64,000 bases of DNA from Pedobacter frigidisoli (GCF_004331675.1 NZ_SJSN01000013.1:1-64000); one strand, 5' to 3'; positions 1 through 9,395 are shown, counted from the stretch's first letter. The notes: a model not told the origin generated them from the letters alone. Translations and numbers: made by a program.

Positions 1-2
1 TG

Positions 3-170
3 TCTAATCTTATTCATGCTGAGCAGTTTGTTCGCCATATTTATAGGGGTAAGCTTGATGCTTACCAAACCTATATAATTGGCGGGTTAAACTATGCCCA
101 ATTGCGTGATATGGTAAATATAGTGGTGCAGTATGTGTCGGAATGGCAGAGTGAAATAATCCTGCAATAA
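3..170 (+). CDS. C-terminal fragment of unidentified protein, runs off window start
   Basis: An open frame enters from the left edge and ends at TAA 168-170, giving about 55 residues (SNLIHAEQF... to ...SEIILQ). I do not recognise the family. Its last 45 bases include the first copy of the 22-24 bp repeat found downstream (124-146), so the coding end and the repeat array overlap. That arrangement suggests the last gene of a mobile element whose end lies here, but it is an inference from position. No start is visible and length cannot be judged. Confidence 0.45.
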   Translation, partial: SNLIHAEQFVRHIYRGKLDAYQTYIIGGLNYAQLRDMVNIVVQYVSEWQSEIILQ

Positions 171-291
171 ACCAAAAGTGGTGCACTTTGCCTCGGAATA
201 TTTAATTACCTCAAACAAAAACTGGTGTACTTTGGCTCGGAATGACTGGTGTACTATGCCTCGGAATGGGTGGTGTAGTATAGGTCGGAAT
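124..291. repeat. Array of five TGGTGyAsTnTG...TCGGAATr repeats, IS-end-like
   Basis: Five direct copies of a 22-24 bp unit begin at 124, 179, 223, 247 and 271. Each starts TGGTG and ends with TCGGAAT. The last three are spaced exactly 24 bp apart; the first two are 55 and 44 bp upstream of the next. Multiple short terminal repeats of this kind are known from ends of IS21-family elements, but I see no istA/istB in the window, so the assignment is an inference. They could also be protein-binding sites of another element. Confidence 0.5.
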
Positions 292-310
292 ATCCAGTTG
301 AGCTACACAG

Positions 311-494
311 AAGATTTTTTACTATATAAGAAATGTAAGAGTTTTGATCTTTTATTAGCAATTTTAGAAAACCAAATAATTAGTTGATTATCAGATAAGA
401 TTTTTTACCATATAAGAAATGTAGGAACATTTAAGTTGGATGGAGGAAATGATGAGGTTCTGTTTTTACCACCTTAGAAACCTAAGAACATTCT
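311..494. repeat. Degenerate intergenic repeats in gene-free stretch 292-636
   Basis: The stretch from the repeat array to the glnN terminator holds no convincing gene. It contains a 27-bp direct repeat with one mismatch (311-337 and 397-423, consensus AAGATTTTTTAC..ATATAAG) and a third diverged copy at about 463-494. AT-rich decayed repeats of this kind are common between Bacteroidota genes. No function is visible. Confidence 0.4.
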
Positions 495-636
495 AATAAG
501 CTGAGCGGGAATGAAGAGTTTTTATCTAAGGATAAATCTCAGAACAGTAAAGTTGGATTTGTGGAAATAAGAATTTATGCACATTAAATTTTTGAGATAC
601 TGATCTTAATATCCCTAAATCCTAAAAATCCTGATC

Positions 637-666
637 AAAAAAAGGCGCAGGGGAGAACCCTGCGCC
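637..666 (-). terminator. Rho-independent terminator of glnN
   Basis: A perfect 9-bp stem, GGCGCAGGG (644-652) and CCCTGCGCC (658-666), with a 5-nt loop, is followed on the minus strand by seven T residues (complement of 637-643). It sits 27 bp past the glnN stop and reads in the glnN direction. Confidence 0.9.
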
Positions 667-692
667 TTAAACCTTTTAGCTTATGCCTTATC

Positions 693-2867
693 TTATTTCA
701 TGAATAATAACTCTCTGAATTTTGGTAATGGCCAAACGCTATCATCAACGATTTGTTCTAATTTATCTGCATGGTAACGGATAACCTCGAAATACGTTTT
801 AACTTTCTCATCGTAAGCAATTGCTTTCTCACGTGTATCTTCGATCTTGTTAGTCACTTTACGTTCCTCTAACATCGCATCGATATTGGTTTTAACGATT
901 TCTAAGTGCTCAGATAATTTTTTAACGATATCCAAAGAAACCTTACTATCTACACCGATTTCTTTTAAGCCTTTTACGTTTGCGATTAAAGAGTTTTGGT
1001 AAGCAATTGCAGCGGGTATAATTGCAGTGTTTGCAACCTCGCCCATTACACGAGCCTCGATTTGTAGTTTTTTGTAGAAGTTTTCTAACATGATTTCATG
1101 ACGGGCATGAATTTCACGTTTGCTATAAATATTGGTGGCAGCGAATAATTCTGCTGATTTTTCTGTTAAATAAGCATCTAAAGCCTTAGGTGTAGTTTTA
1201 ATGTTTGATAAACCACGTGCTGCAGCTTCATCTTCCCACTCTTGACTATAACCATTACCTTCGAAACGGATTGATTTCGATTCTTTGATGTATTTCTTGA
1301 TTACCGTTAATAAAGCGATGTCTTTTTTATCACCTTTCTTAATTAATTTATCAACCTCAACCTTGAATTTAGTTAATTGCTCAGCCATGATCGCGTTTAA
1401 GATCGTCATTGGTGCTGATGAGTTAGCTGAAGAACCAACGGCTCTTAATTCAAATTTGTTACCAGTAAATGCGAAAGGAGAAGTACGGTTACGATCTGTA
1501 TTATCCAACAAGATTTGTGGAATTTTAGGAATACCTAACCAAAGTGCATTATCCTCTTTAATTTTTTTGCTGATACGTGAATGCTCAATCTCATCCAACA
1601 CATCGTTCAATTGAGAACCTAGGAAAATGGAGATAATTGCTGGTGGCGCCTCATTAGCACCTAAACGGTGATCATTACTTACCGATGCAATACTTGCACG
1701 TAATAAATCTGCATGCTCACTTACTGCTTTAACTGTATTCACAAAGAAAGCAAGGAACATTAAGTTATTTTTAGGCGTTTTACCTGGAGCCAATAAGTTT
1801 TTACCAGTATCTGTAATTAGCGACCAGTTGTTGTGCTTACCTGATCCATTAATACCTGCATAAGGTTTTTCGTGCAATAAAACACGGAAATGGTGGCGAC
1901 GAGCAACTTTTTCCATCAAATCCATCAATAATTGATTGTGATCGATTGCTAAGTTGATTTCCTCATAAATTGGCGCACACTCAAATTGAGATGGAGCAAC
2001 CTCATTGTGGCGGGTTTTTAAAGGAATGCCTAATTTTAAAGCTTCGTTTTCGAAATCTACCATGTAAGTGAATACACGCTCAGGAATCGATCCGAAATAA
2101 TGGTCTTCTAATTGTTGGCCTTTAGCAGACATGTGTCCGAATAAGGTACGGCCAGTTAATAATAAATCAGGACGAGCATTGAATAAAGACTCATCAACCA
2201 AGAAATATTCTTGCTCGATACCTAGTGAAGCATTTACTTTAGTAATGCTTTTATCGAAATATTGGCAAACATCAACAGCAGCTTTATCAAGTGCAGCTAA
2301 TGCTTTTAACAAAGGTGCTTTATAATCCAAGGCTTCTCCGGTATATGATACGAAAACTGTAGGGATACAAAGTGTTTTACCTGCTTTACTTTCCATAATG
2401 AAAGCTGGAGATGATGGATCCCAAGCGGTATAACCACGAGCTTCGAATGTGTTACGGATACCACCGTTAGGGAAGCTAGATGCATCTGGTTCTTGTTGAA
2501 CTAAGGCACTACCAGCAAATTTCTCGATAGCTCCATCGCCACTCGGCTCAAAAAATGAATCGTGTTTTTCTGCTGTTGTACCAGTTAATGGCTGGAACCA
2601 GTGAGTGTAATGTGTTGCGCCAGCGCTCATTGCCCAAGCTTTCATAGCTGTTGCAATTTGGTTTGCGTCATCAGAATTAATTAATTCACCTTGGTTAATA
2701 GATGAGATTAATTTTTCATACACGTCCTTAGATAAGAAATCTCTCATTTTTCTCTTATCAAATACATTAGCGCCAAAAAAGTCAGAAATTTTTGATGATG
2801 GTGATTTAACTTCTGGTGAAATTCTGTTTTGAGCCTCTTTTAATGCGATGGTTCTTAAGCTTTTCAT
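693..2867 (-). CDS. glnN: Glutamine synthetase type III (GlnN)
   Basis: Cytoplasmic enzyme that makes glutamine from glutamate, ammonia and ATP. At 724 residues it matches the large type III family typical of Bacteroidota rather than the ~470-residue type I. Visible family blocks are GTTAEKHDSF near residue 95, the LEDHYFGSIP segment, LKTRHNEVAPSQFE, the ATP/glutamate-site block AGINGSGKHNNWSL, and NRTSPFAFTGNKFE-LRAVGSS. The gene stands alone with its own terminator. Upstream, TATTTTTG at 2888-2895 (minus strand) matches the Bacteroidota -7 element. The ATG at 2865-2867 begins the family-like N-terminus. Confidence 0.96.
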   Translation of the reverse strand: MKSLRTIALKEAQNRISPEVKSPSSKISDFFGANVFDKRKMRDFLSKDVYEKLISSINQGELINSDDANQIATAMKAWAMSAGATHYTHWFQPLTGTTAEKHDSFFEPSGDGAIEKFAGSALVQQEPDASSFPNGGIRNTFEARGYTAWDPSSPAFIMESKAGKTLCIPTVFVSYTGEALDYKAPLLKALAALDKAAVDVCQYFDKSITKVNASLGIEQEYFLVDESLFNARPDLLLTGRTLFGHMSAKGQQLEDHYFGSIPERVFTYMVDFENEALKLGIPLKTRHNEVAPSQFECAPIYEEINLAIDHNQLLMDLMEKVARRHHFRVLLHEKPYAGINGSGKHNNWSLITDTGKNLLAPGKTPKNNLMFLAFFVNTVKAVSEHADLLRASIASVSNDHRLGANEAPPAIISIFLGSQLNDVLDEIEHSRISKKIKEDNALWLGIPKIPQILLDNTDRNRTSPFAFTGNKFELRAVGSSANSSAPMTILNAIMAEQLTKFKVEVDKLIKKGDKKDIALLTVIKKYIKESKSIRFEGNGYSQEWEDEAAARGLSNIKTTPKALDAYLTEKSAELFAATNIYSKREIHARHEIMLENFYKKLQIEARVMGEVANTAIIPAAIAYQNSLIANVKGLKEIGVDSKVSLDIVKKLSEHLEIVKTNIDAMLEERKVTNKIEDTREKAIAYDEKVKTYFEVIRYHADKLEQIVDDSVWPLPKFRELLFMK

Positions 2868-2887
2868 TAATTTGTTATGTTTTTTGT

Positions 2888-2919
2888 CAAAAATAGTATA
2901 TTTTATTAATTTTTGTAAA
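2888..2919 (-). promoter_or_regulatory. Candidate glnN promoter
   Basis: On the minus strand, TATTTTTG (2888-2895) fits the -7 consensus TAnnTTTG. TTTA (2916-2919) lies 20 bp upstream and is one base from the -33 consensus TTTG. The predicted leader before the glnN ATG would be only about 15 nt. Confidence 0.4.
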
Positions 2920-3070
2920 ACATTCGTAATAAATATATCAATTTTATTGAAAGTGAAATAAAAAAATGTTTTTCAGATGAATTTTTTCATTTTTCGTAAA
3001 GAAAATAGATTTTTTAAATGTTTTATGGAATTGATGATTTGACTGCATCATGGTATAAAACTTAAAAGCT

Positions 3071-3913
3071 ATGTTCAACTCATCATTTAATGTGTACAAA
3101 ACCGAGTGGCTCGATCTTGTATTTGCAGACCGCAACAAAAATTATGGCGCTTATGAATTAAGGTCTAAATCATCTTCAATCTTAACGAGATCACTTTTAA
3201 TATCGGGTAGTTTAGTTATAGTACTCTGCTTTAGTCCGTTAGTTTATGCTAAGCTATTTCCAAAAGAAATTGTTGTAGATGCACCCGCAACATTAGTTGT
3301 GCTGGACGATGTAATTCACGATATGAAGAAGCCAGAGCCAGAGAAGAAAATCGAACCTGCAAAAGCTGATCCCGTAAAAGTTAAAACGGTTGCGTTATCG
3401 CAAAACATTGTTGTAGTTAATAAAGTAGATCTTCCTGATCCTCCAACAATTGATGAGATTAAGGATGCCGTAATTAGTGATAAAACACAAGCCGGTATTG
3501 TTACTCCAAATGCTGTTGTAACGGAAAATAAAGGTGATGGAAATGGCACTGGAACTGCAAAAGAAGGTGAGGGCGGTGGAGATCCAAATGCTGTTGTTGG
3601 GATAGAAGGTGTAGATGAGTACCCAGAATTTACTGGTGGCGCAAAAGCTTGGTCTAAATATATGGAACGTAATTTAAGGTACCCATCTCAAGCTCAAGAA
3701 GAAGGTAAAGCTGGAAAGGTTTTTGTGAGTTTTGTTGTAGAGAAAGACGGTTCCATTACCGATGTAAAGGTGTTAAGGGGAATTGGTTTTGGATGTGATG
3801 AGGAGGCGATTAAGGTTATTAAAAAATCTCCACTTTGGAAACCGGGTAAAAATAAAGGTACTCCAGTTAGGGTGAGGTATAATATGGCGATTAACTTTCA
3901 GATCACGCAATAG
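3071..3913 (+). CDS. TonB-family energy transducer
   Basis: A 280-residue inner-membrane protein that would pass proton-motive-force energy from ExbBD to outer-membrane receptors. Order of parts: a cytoplasmic N-terminus (about 1-40), one membrane segment (about 41-62), a Pro/Lys/Glu-rich periplasmic linker (KKPEPEKKIEPAK near 90), a Gly-rich spacer, and a C-terminal TonB domain from about 185 (EYPEFTGG, NLRYPSQAQEEGKAGKVFVSFVVEKDG, ending YNMAINFQI). No exbB/exbD is adjacent, so the specific partner is unknown; the name tonB is not assigned because these genomes carry many paralogues. A bidirectional terminator follows. Confidence 0.9.
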   Translation: MFNSSFNVYKTEWLDLVFADRNKNYGAYELRSKSSSILTRSLLISGSLVIVLCFSPLVYAKLFPKEIVVDAPATLVVLDDVIHDMKKPEPEKKIEPAKADPVKVKTVALSQNIVVVNKVDLPDPPTIDEIKDAVISDKTQAGIVTPNAVVTENKGDGNGTGTAKEGEGGGDPNAVVGIEGVDEYPEFTGGAKAWSKYMERNLRYPSQAQEEGKAGKVFVSFVVEKDGSITDVKVLRGIGFGCDEEAIKVIKKSPLWKPGKNKGTPVRVRYNMAINFQITQ

Positions 3914-3956
3914 CGCTAATGATATGTAAAATAAATTGATTAAGTGAGGTTGGTTT

Positions 3957-3990
3957 AAAAAAGGCTTGAGTGGAAACTCAAGCCTTTTCT
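3957..3990. terminator. Bidirectional terminator
   Basis: A perfect 9-bp stem GGCTTGAGT (3963-3971) / ACTCAAGCC (3976-3984) with GGAA loop is flanked by TTTT on the plus side and six A residues on the other, so it can stop transcription from both directions. It follows the TonB-like gene. Confidence 0.85.
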
Positions 3991-4017
3991 CATATTTTAT
4001 TAAAATTATTTGGTCGT

Positions 4018-4176
4018 TTATTGATATGTTTCTATTTTTTTGGTATCAATGAGCTCAGCAAAGCTTCGGTTTAACACGCTATCCTCTGTATCCCCAAAGA
4101 AAAACTGGGGGATGCCGCTTCTATCGTTAACGCAAAGTACATGTGATTTAATTTGCTTAGAAAGGGAGCCTAAACC
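4018..4176 (-). pseudogene. 52-codon gene remnant without start codon
   Basis: On the minus strand a frame of 52 codons ends at TAA (4018-4020) and reads GLGSLSKQIKSHVLCVNDRS... to ...AELIDTKKIETYQ. The composition looks like real protein (balanced polar and hydrophobic residues, little repetition), but there is no Met and the frame closes upstream at a TAG in a low-complexity TTTAGGGTTTAGG-like run. I read it as the surviving 3' end of a deleted gene downstream of purL. The family is not recognised, and chance openness in an AT-rich spacer cannot be excluded. Confidence 0.4.
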
Positions 4177-4190
4177 CTAAACCTTCTACC

Positions 4191-7100
4191 TTAAACCTTT
4201 TCCTCAATCCATTTCCTAGCATTCACAAAAGCTTCCATCCAAGGAGAAACTTCGTCTTTACGCCCTGCAGGATAATTTGCCCAATGCCACTGAAATAAAG
4301 AACGTTCAATATGCGGCATCATGACCAAGTGACGGCCAGTTTCATCACACATCATTGCTGTACTGTAATCAGATCCATTCGGATTGGCCGGATAAGTTGC
4401 ATAAGCGTATTTAGCTACGATTTTGTATTTGTCTTCAGCATACGGTAAAGAGAATCTTCCTTCTCCATGCGATACCCAAACGCCTAATGTACTTCCTGCT
4501 AGTGTAGAAAGCATTACCGAATTGTTTTCTTGCAAGGTTAACGAAGTGAAAATACTTTCGTGCTTTCCACTTTTATTATGCAACATTTTAGGTTTTTCTT
4601 CGTGGTCTTTATTAATCAAGCCAAGCTCTACAAATAATTGGCAACCGTTACAAACGCCAACAGATAAAGTATCAGGGCGAGCAAAGAATTTTTCTAAAGC
4701 TACTTTTGCTTTTTCGTTGTACATAAATGCACCAGCCCAACCCTTTGCCGAGCCTAAAACATCAGAGTTAGAGAAACCACCAACAGCACCGATAAACTGA
4801 ATATCTTCAAGCGTTTCTCTGCCGGTAATTAAATCCGTCATGTGTACATCTTTCACATCAAAACCAGCCAAATACATTGCGTTGGCCAATTCTCGTTCAG
4901 AGTTACTTCCTTTTTCACGAATAATCGCCGCTTTCGGACGAGGTTTAGATGAATCAATTATTGGTTTCTTTCCATCGAATTGCAATGGGAAAGTATAGTT
5001 TAAAATGTGATTTTTATAATTATCGTAACGTTCTTTTGCTAAACCATTACCCGTTTGTTTGCTATCTAATAAGTATGAAGTTTTGAACCAAACATCACGT
5101 AAATGATCAATATCGAAACTAAAATGATCTGCAGCATTTTTAATTTCCAGCGTAGCTGATGAACTTACTTTTCCAATTTTATGGAAAGTTACACCAGCAT
5201 CTGCCAATGTTTTTTCTACTGAAATATCAGCCTGAAAAACCAAAGCGATATTCTCTGCAAACAATAATTTGATGATATCTTGTTCTGCCAATGTAGATAA
5301 ATCGATCGATGCGCCCAAATCGCAATCGGCAAAACACATTTCCAGTAAAGTAGTAATTAATCCACCGCTACCGATATCGTGTCCAGCTTGAATTTTTTCT
5401 TCTTTTATTAATTGTTGAATGGTGTTAAATGCCTTTGAGAATTGATCAGCATTTTTAACATCGGGCGTTTCCGTTCCGATTTTATTTAGAATTTGTGCGA
5501 AAGAAGAACCACCTAATTTATAGGTGTCATTAGAAAGGTTGATGTAATAAATAGCGCCACCATCTTTTTGCAAAACAGGTTCCACTACTTTAGTAATGTC
5601 ATCGCAGTTACCACCAGCAGAAATAATCACCGTTCCGGGTGCAATTACATCGCCATTCTTATATTTCTGTTTCATCGATAACGAATCTTTTCCCGTTGGG
5701 ATGTTGATTCCTAAATCGATCGCAAAATCTGAACAAGCTTTAACGGCGGCGTATAAACGAGCATCTTCACCTTCGTTTTTACAAGCCCACATCCAGTTGG
5801 CCGAAAGTGAAACACTTTTCAAGCCATCTTTTAATGGCGCCCAAACAATGTTCGATAAAGATTCTGCTATCGCATTGCGACTACCGGCAGCAGGATCTAT
5901 CAAAGCCGAAAGTGGAGCGTGACCAACTGAAGTCGCGATTCCTTCTTTTCCTTGAAAATCTAAAGCCATAACACCGCAGTTATTTAAAGGCAACTGCAAT
6001 GGACCAGCGGTTTGTTGTTTTGCAACGCGACCACCCACGCAACGATCTACTTTATTGGTTAACCAATCTTTGGATGCAACTGCCTCCAATTGTAAAACCT
6101 GCTCTAAATAAGTATTTAGCTCTGCTTTATTATAAGTTATTGCCTCGTAATTGCGATCGATGGTTTTATCATCCATTACAATTTTCGGCGAGCTGCCGAA
6201 CATATCTTTCAATTCGAAATCCATTGGTTTAACACCAGTAGTTTCAGATTTGAAAGTAAAACGATGATCGCCAGTTACCTTGCCCACCGTGTACATGGGT
6301 GAACGTTCGCGATCGGCAATTTTTTGTAAAGTATCGATATGTTCATTGCTGATCACCAATCCCATTCTTTCTTGAGATTCGTTTCCGATAATTTCTTTTG
6401 CCGATAGGGTAGGATCGCCAACAGGAAGTTTATCCAAGTTAATCAATCCACCGGTTTCTTCAACCAATTCTGATAAACAGTTTAAGTGGCCACCAGCGCC
6501 ATGATCGTGAATGGAAACGATAAAGTTTTCTTCGCTTTCTACCATTCCACGTACCGCATTTGCCGCACGTTTTTGCATTTCAGGGTTGGAGCGTTGAATC
6601 GCATTTAACTCAATTCCCGATCCATGCTGGCCAGTATCAGCAGATGAAACTGCTGCACCACCCATTCCAATTCTATAATTTTCACCGCCAAGAATTACAA
6701 TATTATCGCCTTCTTGTGGTTTTAACTTTTGTGCCTGACTTGCCTTGCCATAACCCACACCGCCAGCAAGCATAATTACTTTATCAAAACCTAACTTGCG
6801 GTTGTTCTCTTCGTGCTCAAACGTTAAAACAGATCCTGTAATTAGTGGTTGTCCGAATTTATTACCAAAATCTGTGGCACCGTTTGATGCTTTGATCAGG
6901 ATGTCCATTGGCGTTTGGTATAGCCATTCTCTTTCTTCAACACCGTTTTCCCAAGGTCTGTTGTCTTCTAAACGAGAAAGTGCAGTCATGTAAACAGCAG
7001 TTCCTGCCAAAGGTAAAGAACCTTGTCCGCCAGCTAAACGATCTCTAATTTCGCCACCAGAACCAGTTGCAGCACCATTGAAAGGCTCCACTGTAGTTGG

Positions 7101-7853
7101 GAAATTATGTGTTTCTGCTTTTAAGGAAATTACCGATTCAAAATCGCTGGTTGCGTAATAATCAGGAACATCAGCACGTTTCGGTGCAAATTGTTGTACT
7201 CTTGGGCCTTTAATAAAAGCGACATTATCTTTATATGCCGAAACAATATCGTTCGGGTTTTCTTCTGATGTTTTGCGAATCAATTTGAAAAGTGAACTCG
7301 GTTGCTCTACACCATCGATTACAAATTTACCATTGAAAATTTTATGGCGACAGTGTTCAGAATTTACTTGCGAGAAACCAAAAACTTCAGAATCTGTTAA
7401 TGGTCTTTCTAAACGAGTAGCTAAAAAGTTCAAATATTCAACTTCTTCATCACTTAAAGATAAGCCCTCTTGTTTATTGTAAGCAGCAATATCTGTGATT
7501 TCTAAAATTGGTTCTGGTTTAATATCTATTGTAAAAGTGTCTTGGTCAAGCTTACCGTATTTTTGAGAAAGCATTGGGTCATAATCTGAAAAATCTTCAG
7601 CAACTGCTTTAAATTCCTCAATTCTGATGATGCCCTGCATGTCCATATTCTGGGTAATCTCAACAGCGTTGGTACTCCAAGGTGTAATCATTGCCGCTCT
7701 TGGTCCAACAAAAAAGCCACTTAGTGCTTTTTCTTGCGAAATTTTGGCACCGCCAAATAACCATTCGAGTTTAGTAATATCATTTTGGGAAAGCGTTTCG
7801 TTCGATTGTAAAACAAAAATCGCCTGCGATTGACTAAGGAAGAAATGAATCAT
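4191..7853 (-). CDS. purL: Phosphoribosylformylglycinamidine synthase, single-chain
   Basis: Catalyses the fourth step of purine synthesis, FGAR + glutamine + ATP to FGAM. The 1220-residue chain has the full single-polypeptide layout: PurS-like N-terminus, linker, two AIRS-type ATP/FGAR domains (SLKAETHNFPTTVEPFNGAATGSGG block near 245; second half near 700) and a C-terminal glutaminase with GVCNGCQ, catalytic Cys about 1068, and late PHIERS. I start at the ATG 7851-7853 (MIHFFLSQSQAIF) because this fits the family N-terminus; the frame continues to a TTG seven codons upstream that is unlikely to be used. A TATTTTTG -7-like element lies at 7872-7879. Confidence 0.96.
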   Translation of the reverse strand: MIHFFLSQSQAIFVLQSNETLSQNDITKLEWLFGGAKISQEKALSGFFVGPRAAMITPWSTNAVEITQNMDMQGIIRIEEFKAVAEDFSDYDPMLSQKYGKLDQDTFTIDIKPEPILEITDIAAYNKQEGLSLSDEEVEYLNFLATRLERPLTDSEVFGFSQVNSEHCRHKIFNGKFVIDGVEQPSSLFKLIRKTSEENPNDIVSAYKDNVAFIKGPRVQQFAPKRADVPDYYATSDFESVISLKAETHNFPTTVEPFNGAATGSGGEIRDRLAGGQGSLPLAGTAVYMTALSRLEDNRPWENGVEEREWLYQTPMDILIKASNGATDFGNKFGQPLITGSVLTFEHEENNRKLGFDKVIMLAGGVGYGKASQAQKLKPQEGDNIVILGGENYRIGMGGAAVSSADTGQHGSGIELNAIQRSNPEMQKRAANAVRGMVESEENFIVSIHDHGAGGHLNCLSELVEETGGLINLDKLPVGDPTLSAKEIIGNESQERMGLVISNEHIDTLQKIADRERSPMYTVGKVTGDHRFTFKSETTGVKPMDFELKDMFGSSPKIVMDDKTIDRNYEAITYNKAELNTYLEQVLQLEAVASKDWLTNKVDRCVGGRVAKQQTAGPLQLPLNNCGVMALDFQGKEGIATSVGHAPLSALIDPAAGSRNAIAESLSNIVWAPLKDGLKSVSLSANWMWACKNEGEDARLYAAVKACSDFAIDLGINIPTGKDSLSMKQKYKNGDVIAPGTVIISAGGNCDDITKVVEPVLQKDGGAIYYINLSNDTYKLGGSSFAQILNKIGTETPDVKNADQFSKAFNTIQQLIKEEKIQAGHDIGSGGLITTLLEMCFADCDLGASIDLSTLAEQDIIKLLFAENIALVFQADISVEKTLADAGVTFHKIGKVSSSATLEIKNAADHFSFDIDHLRDVWFKTSYLLDSKQTGNGLAKERYDNYKNHILNYTFPLQFDGKKPIIDSSKPRPKAAIIREKGSNSERELANAMYLAGFDVKDVHMTDLITGRETLEDIQFIGAVGGFSNSDVLGSAKGWAGAFMYNEKAKVALEKFFARPDTLSVGVCNGCQLFVELGLINKDHEEKPKMLHNKSGKHESIFTSLTLQENNSVMLSTLAGSTLGVWVSHGEGRFSLPYAEDKYKIVAKYAYATYPANPNGSDYSTAMMCDETGRHLVMMPHIERSLFQWHWANYPAGRKDEVSPWMEAFVNARKWIEEKV

Positions 7854-7907
7854 GCTTTTTTTTTGAAGTTGCAAAAATAGGTTTTTTAAATTTAATGAGG
7901 GAAGGAA

Positions 7908-8053
7908 TGAATGATTGAATGAGAGAATTTTGAGTGAGTGAATGTAAAATTAAATGAGTTGGGAATGATTGAATTTTCTATGGCGATTTTAAATTCAATC
8001 ATTTTATGCAACTTTGTCACATTCACTCATTCCATCATCCAAAACTCAATCAT
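7908..8053. repeat. Nested direct and inverted AATGATTGAAT repeats
   Basis: The spacer between divergent purL and the VOC gene contains a perfect 13-bp inverted repeat (7964-7976 with 7991-8003, 14-nt loop), a 10-bp inverted pair outside it (7936-7945 with 8019-8028), and further copies of AATGATTGAAT/ATTCAATCATT at 7910-7920 and near 8043-8053. No T-tract follows the main hairpin, so it is not a normal terminator. Confidence 0.55.
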
Positions 8054-8058
8054 TAATT

Positions 8059-8451
8059 ATGTTCAATCGCATTCATCATATCGCCATTATTTGTTCAGAC
8101 TATGAGAAATCAAAAGATTTTTACGTAAATAAATTAGGCCTGACTGTTTTGTCTGAAGTTTATCGCGAAGCCAGAAAATCTTATAAATTGGATTTAGCTG
8201 TAAATGGATTGTATCAAATCGAATTGTTTTCTTTTGAAAACCCTCCTGCAAGGCCATCCCGACCAGAGGCACAAGGTTTACGACATTTAGCTTTTGAGGT
8301 TGATGATATTGCAGTTGAAATTGCAAGAATAAATGCTGTTGGAATAACAACTGAGCCAATTCGGGTTGATGAATTTACAGATAAGCGTTTTACTTTTTTC
8401 TCTGATCCTGATGGATTGCCATTAGAGTTGTATGAGAAAGAAGTTGGTTAA
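8059..8451 (+). CDS. VOC-family metalloprotein (glyoxalase/SMU1112c-YaeR type)
   Basis: A 130-residue single vicinal-oxygen-chelate domain. It opens with the beta strand MFNRIHHIAIICSDYEKS and FYVNKLGLTV, carries GLRHLAFEVDD in the middle, and ends with FFSDPDGLPLELYE, where His and Glu are the usual metal ligands of this fold. The chosen ATG (8059-8061) begins the conserved first strand; an upstream extension in frame lacks family character. The substrate is not determined by sequence: glyoxalase-like or fosfomycin-resistance-like chemistry are both within the fold. The next gene, a methyltransferase, begins 70 bp on. Confidence 0.85.
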   Translation: MFNRIHHIAIICSDYEKSKDFYVNKLGLTVLSEVYREARKSYKLDLAVNGLYQIELFSFENPPARPSRPEAQGLRHLAFEVDDIAVEIARINAVGITTEPIRVDEFTDKRFTFFSDPDGLPLELYEKEVG

Positions 8452-8521
8452 AAGTTTTGTCAACTTTAACCTGCAAGCGGTTATAAAAGTTGAAAAAGCT
8501 GAATAAGATAAATCAGTTTAC

Positions 8522-9223
8522 ATGAGTATTTTTAAATTCAAACAGTTCGAGGTAAACCAATCTGGCTGCGCCATGAAGATTAACACCGATGGGGTATTGA
8601 TTGGGGCGGCTGCAAATCACCCCTCGCCAAAAAACATTCTAGATATTGGTACCGGAACTGGTGTAATTGCAATGATGATGGCTCAACGGTTTCCAAATGC
8701 TATAATTGATGCAGTTGAAATTGATGAGCAAGCGGCTGAAACTGCAAAGAGAAATTTTCAGTTATCAGTTTTCAGTGATCGATTAGCAATCAAAAATATA
8801 GCCATTCAACAATATCACAATACTCAAAAATTCGACCTTATTGTTTCTAATCCTCCGTTTTTCGTAAACGATTTAAAGAGCGAGGAGCTTAAAAAAGGAA
8901 TTGCACGACATGCTGATGAAGATTTTTTTCAGTTGTTAGTGAAAAAATCAAGTGAATTTTTAAGTGATGGAGGGAAAATATGGTTAATTCTTCCGGTTAA
9001 GCAAGCAAACAAGGTTATCGAAATTGCAAGCCTTTATGGATTGTCCCTTTTTGAAAGAATTCATATTCATTCTGATGAAACAAAGCCGACTTTTAGGCAA
9101 ATGATTTGTTTAGGTAGGGAAGAGGTAATTCCAGTTGAAAGGGATTTTTATATTTACGAATCCTTTAAAAAACACAGCGCAATTTATAAAGAACTTTTAA
9201 AGGATTTTTTTCTGGCTTTTTAA
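8522..9223 (+). CDS. tRNA1(Val) adenine-37 N6-methyltransferase (TrmN6/YfiC type)
   Basis: A 233-residue SAM-dependent methyltransferase. The SAM-binding motif I is LDIGTGTGVIAMMMA (about residue 40), followed by the acidic VEIDE, and the N6-adenine catalytic motif NPPFF lies at about residue 118. N-terminal KFKQFEVNQSGCAMKINTDGVLIGA is characteristic of the YfiC/TrmN6 group. The expected role is methylation of A37 in tRNA-Val(1). The family also contains related RNA/protein N6-methylases, so the substrate is inferred. The length is normal. Confidence 0.87.
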   Translation: MSIFKFKQFEVNQSGCAMKINTDGVLIGAAANHPSPKNILDIGTGTGVIAMMMAQRFPNAIIDAVEIDEQAAETAKRNFQLSVFSDRLAIKNIAIQQYHNTQKFDLIVSNPPFFVNDLKSEELKKGIARHADEDFFQLLVKKSSEFLSDGGKIWLILPVKQANKVIEIASLYGLSLFERIHIHSDETKPTFRQMICLGREEVIPVERDFYIYESFKKHSAIYKELLKDFFLAF

Positions 9224-9395
9224 GGTTTAGGTTTTTTGCTATGGTAATATGCTACATAGCTTTTAATTTATCAAATAGATAAACTGGCCCATTATTTAAA
9301 AAATTTATCAAACTGTGTATTATTAGGATTAAGGCTTTAAAACCATTTCAAAGCTAAAAATTTCTGTAAATTTCGATCACAATTTACTTTACAAA

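Noticed and set aside
2944..3138. 64-codon minus-strand frame upstream of glnN
   Set aside because: Phe/Lys/Ile-rich composition typical of AT-rich spacer; it overlaps the start of the TonB-like gene.
5596..5922. Open frames of 65-125 codons antisense to purL, glnN and the HTCS
   Set aside because: They are shadows of strongly coding minus-strand genes, with no family resemblance, promoter or independent spacing.
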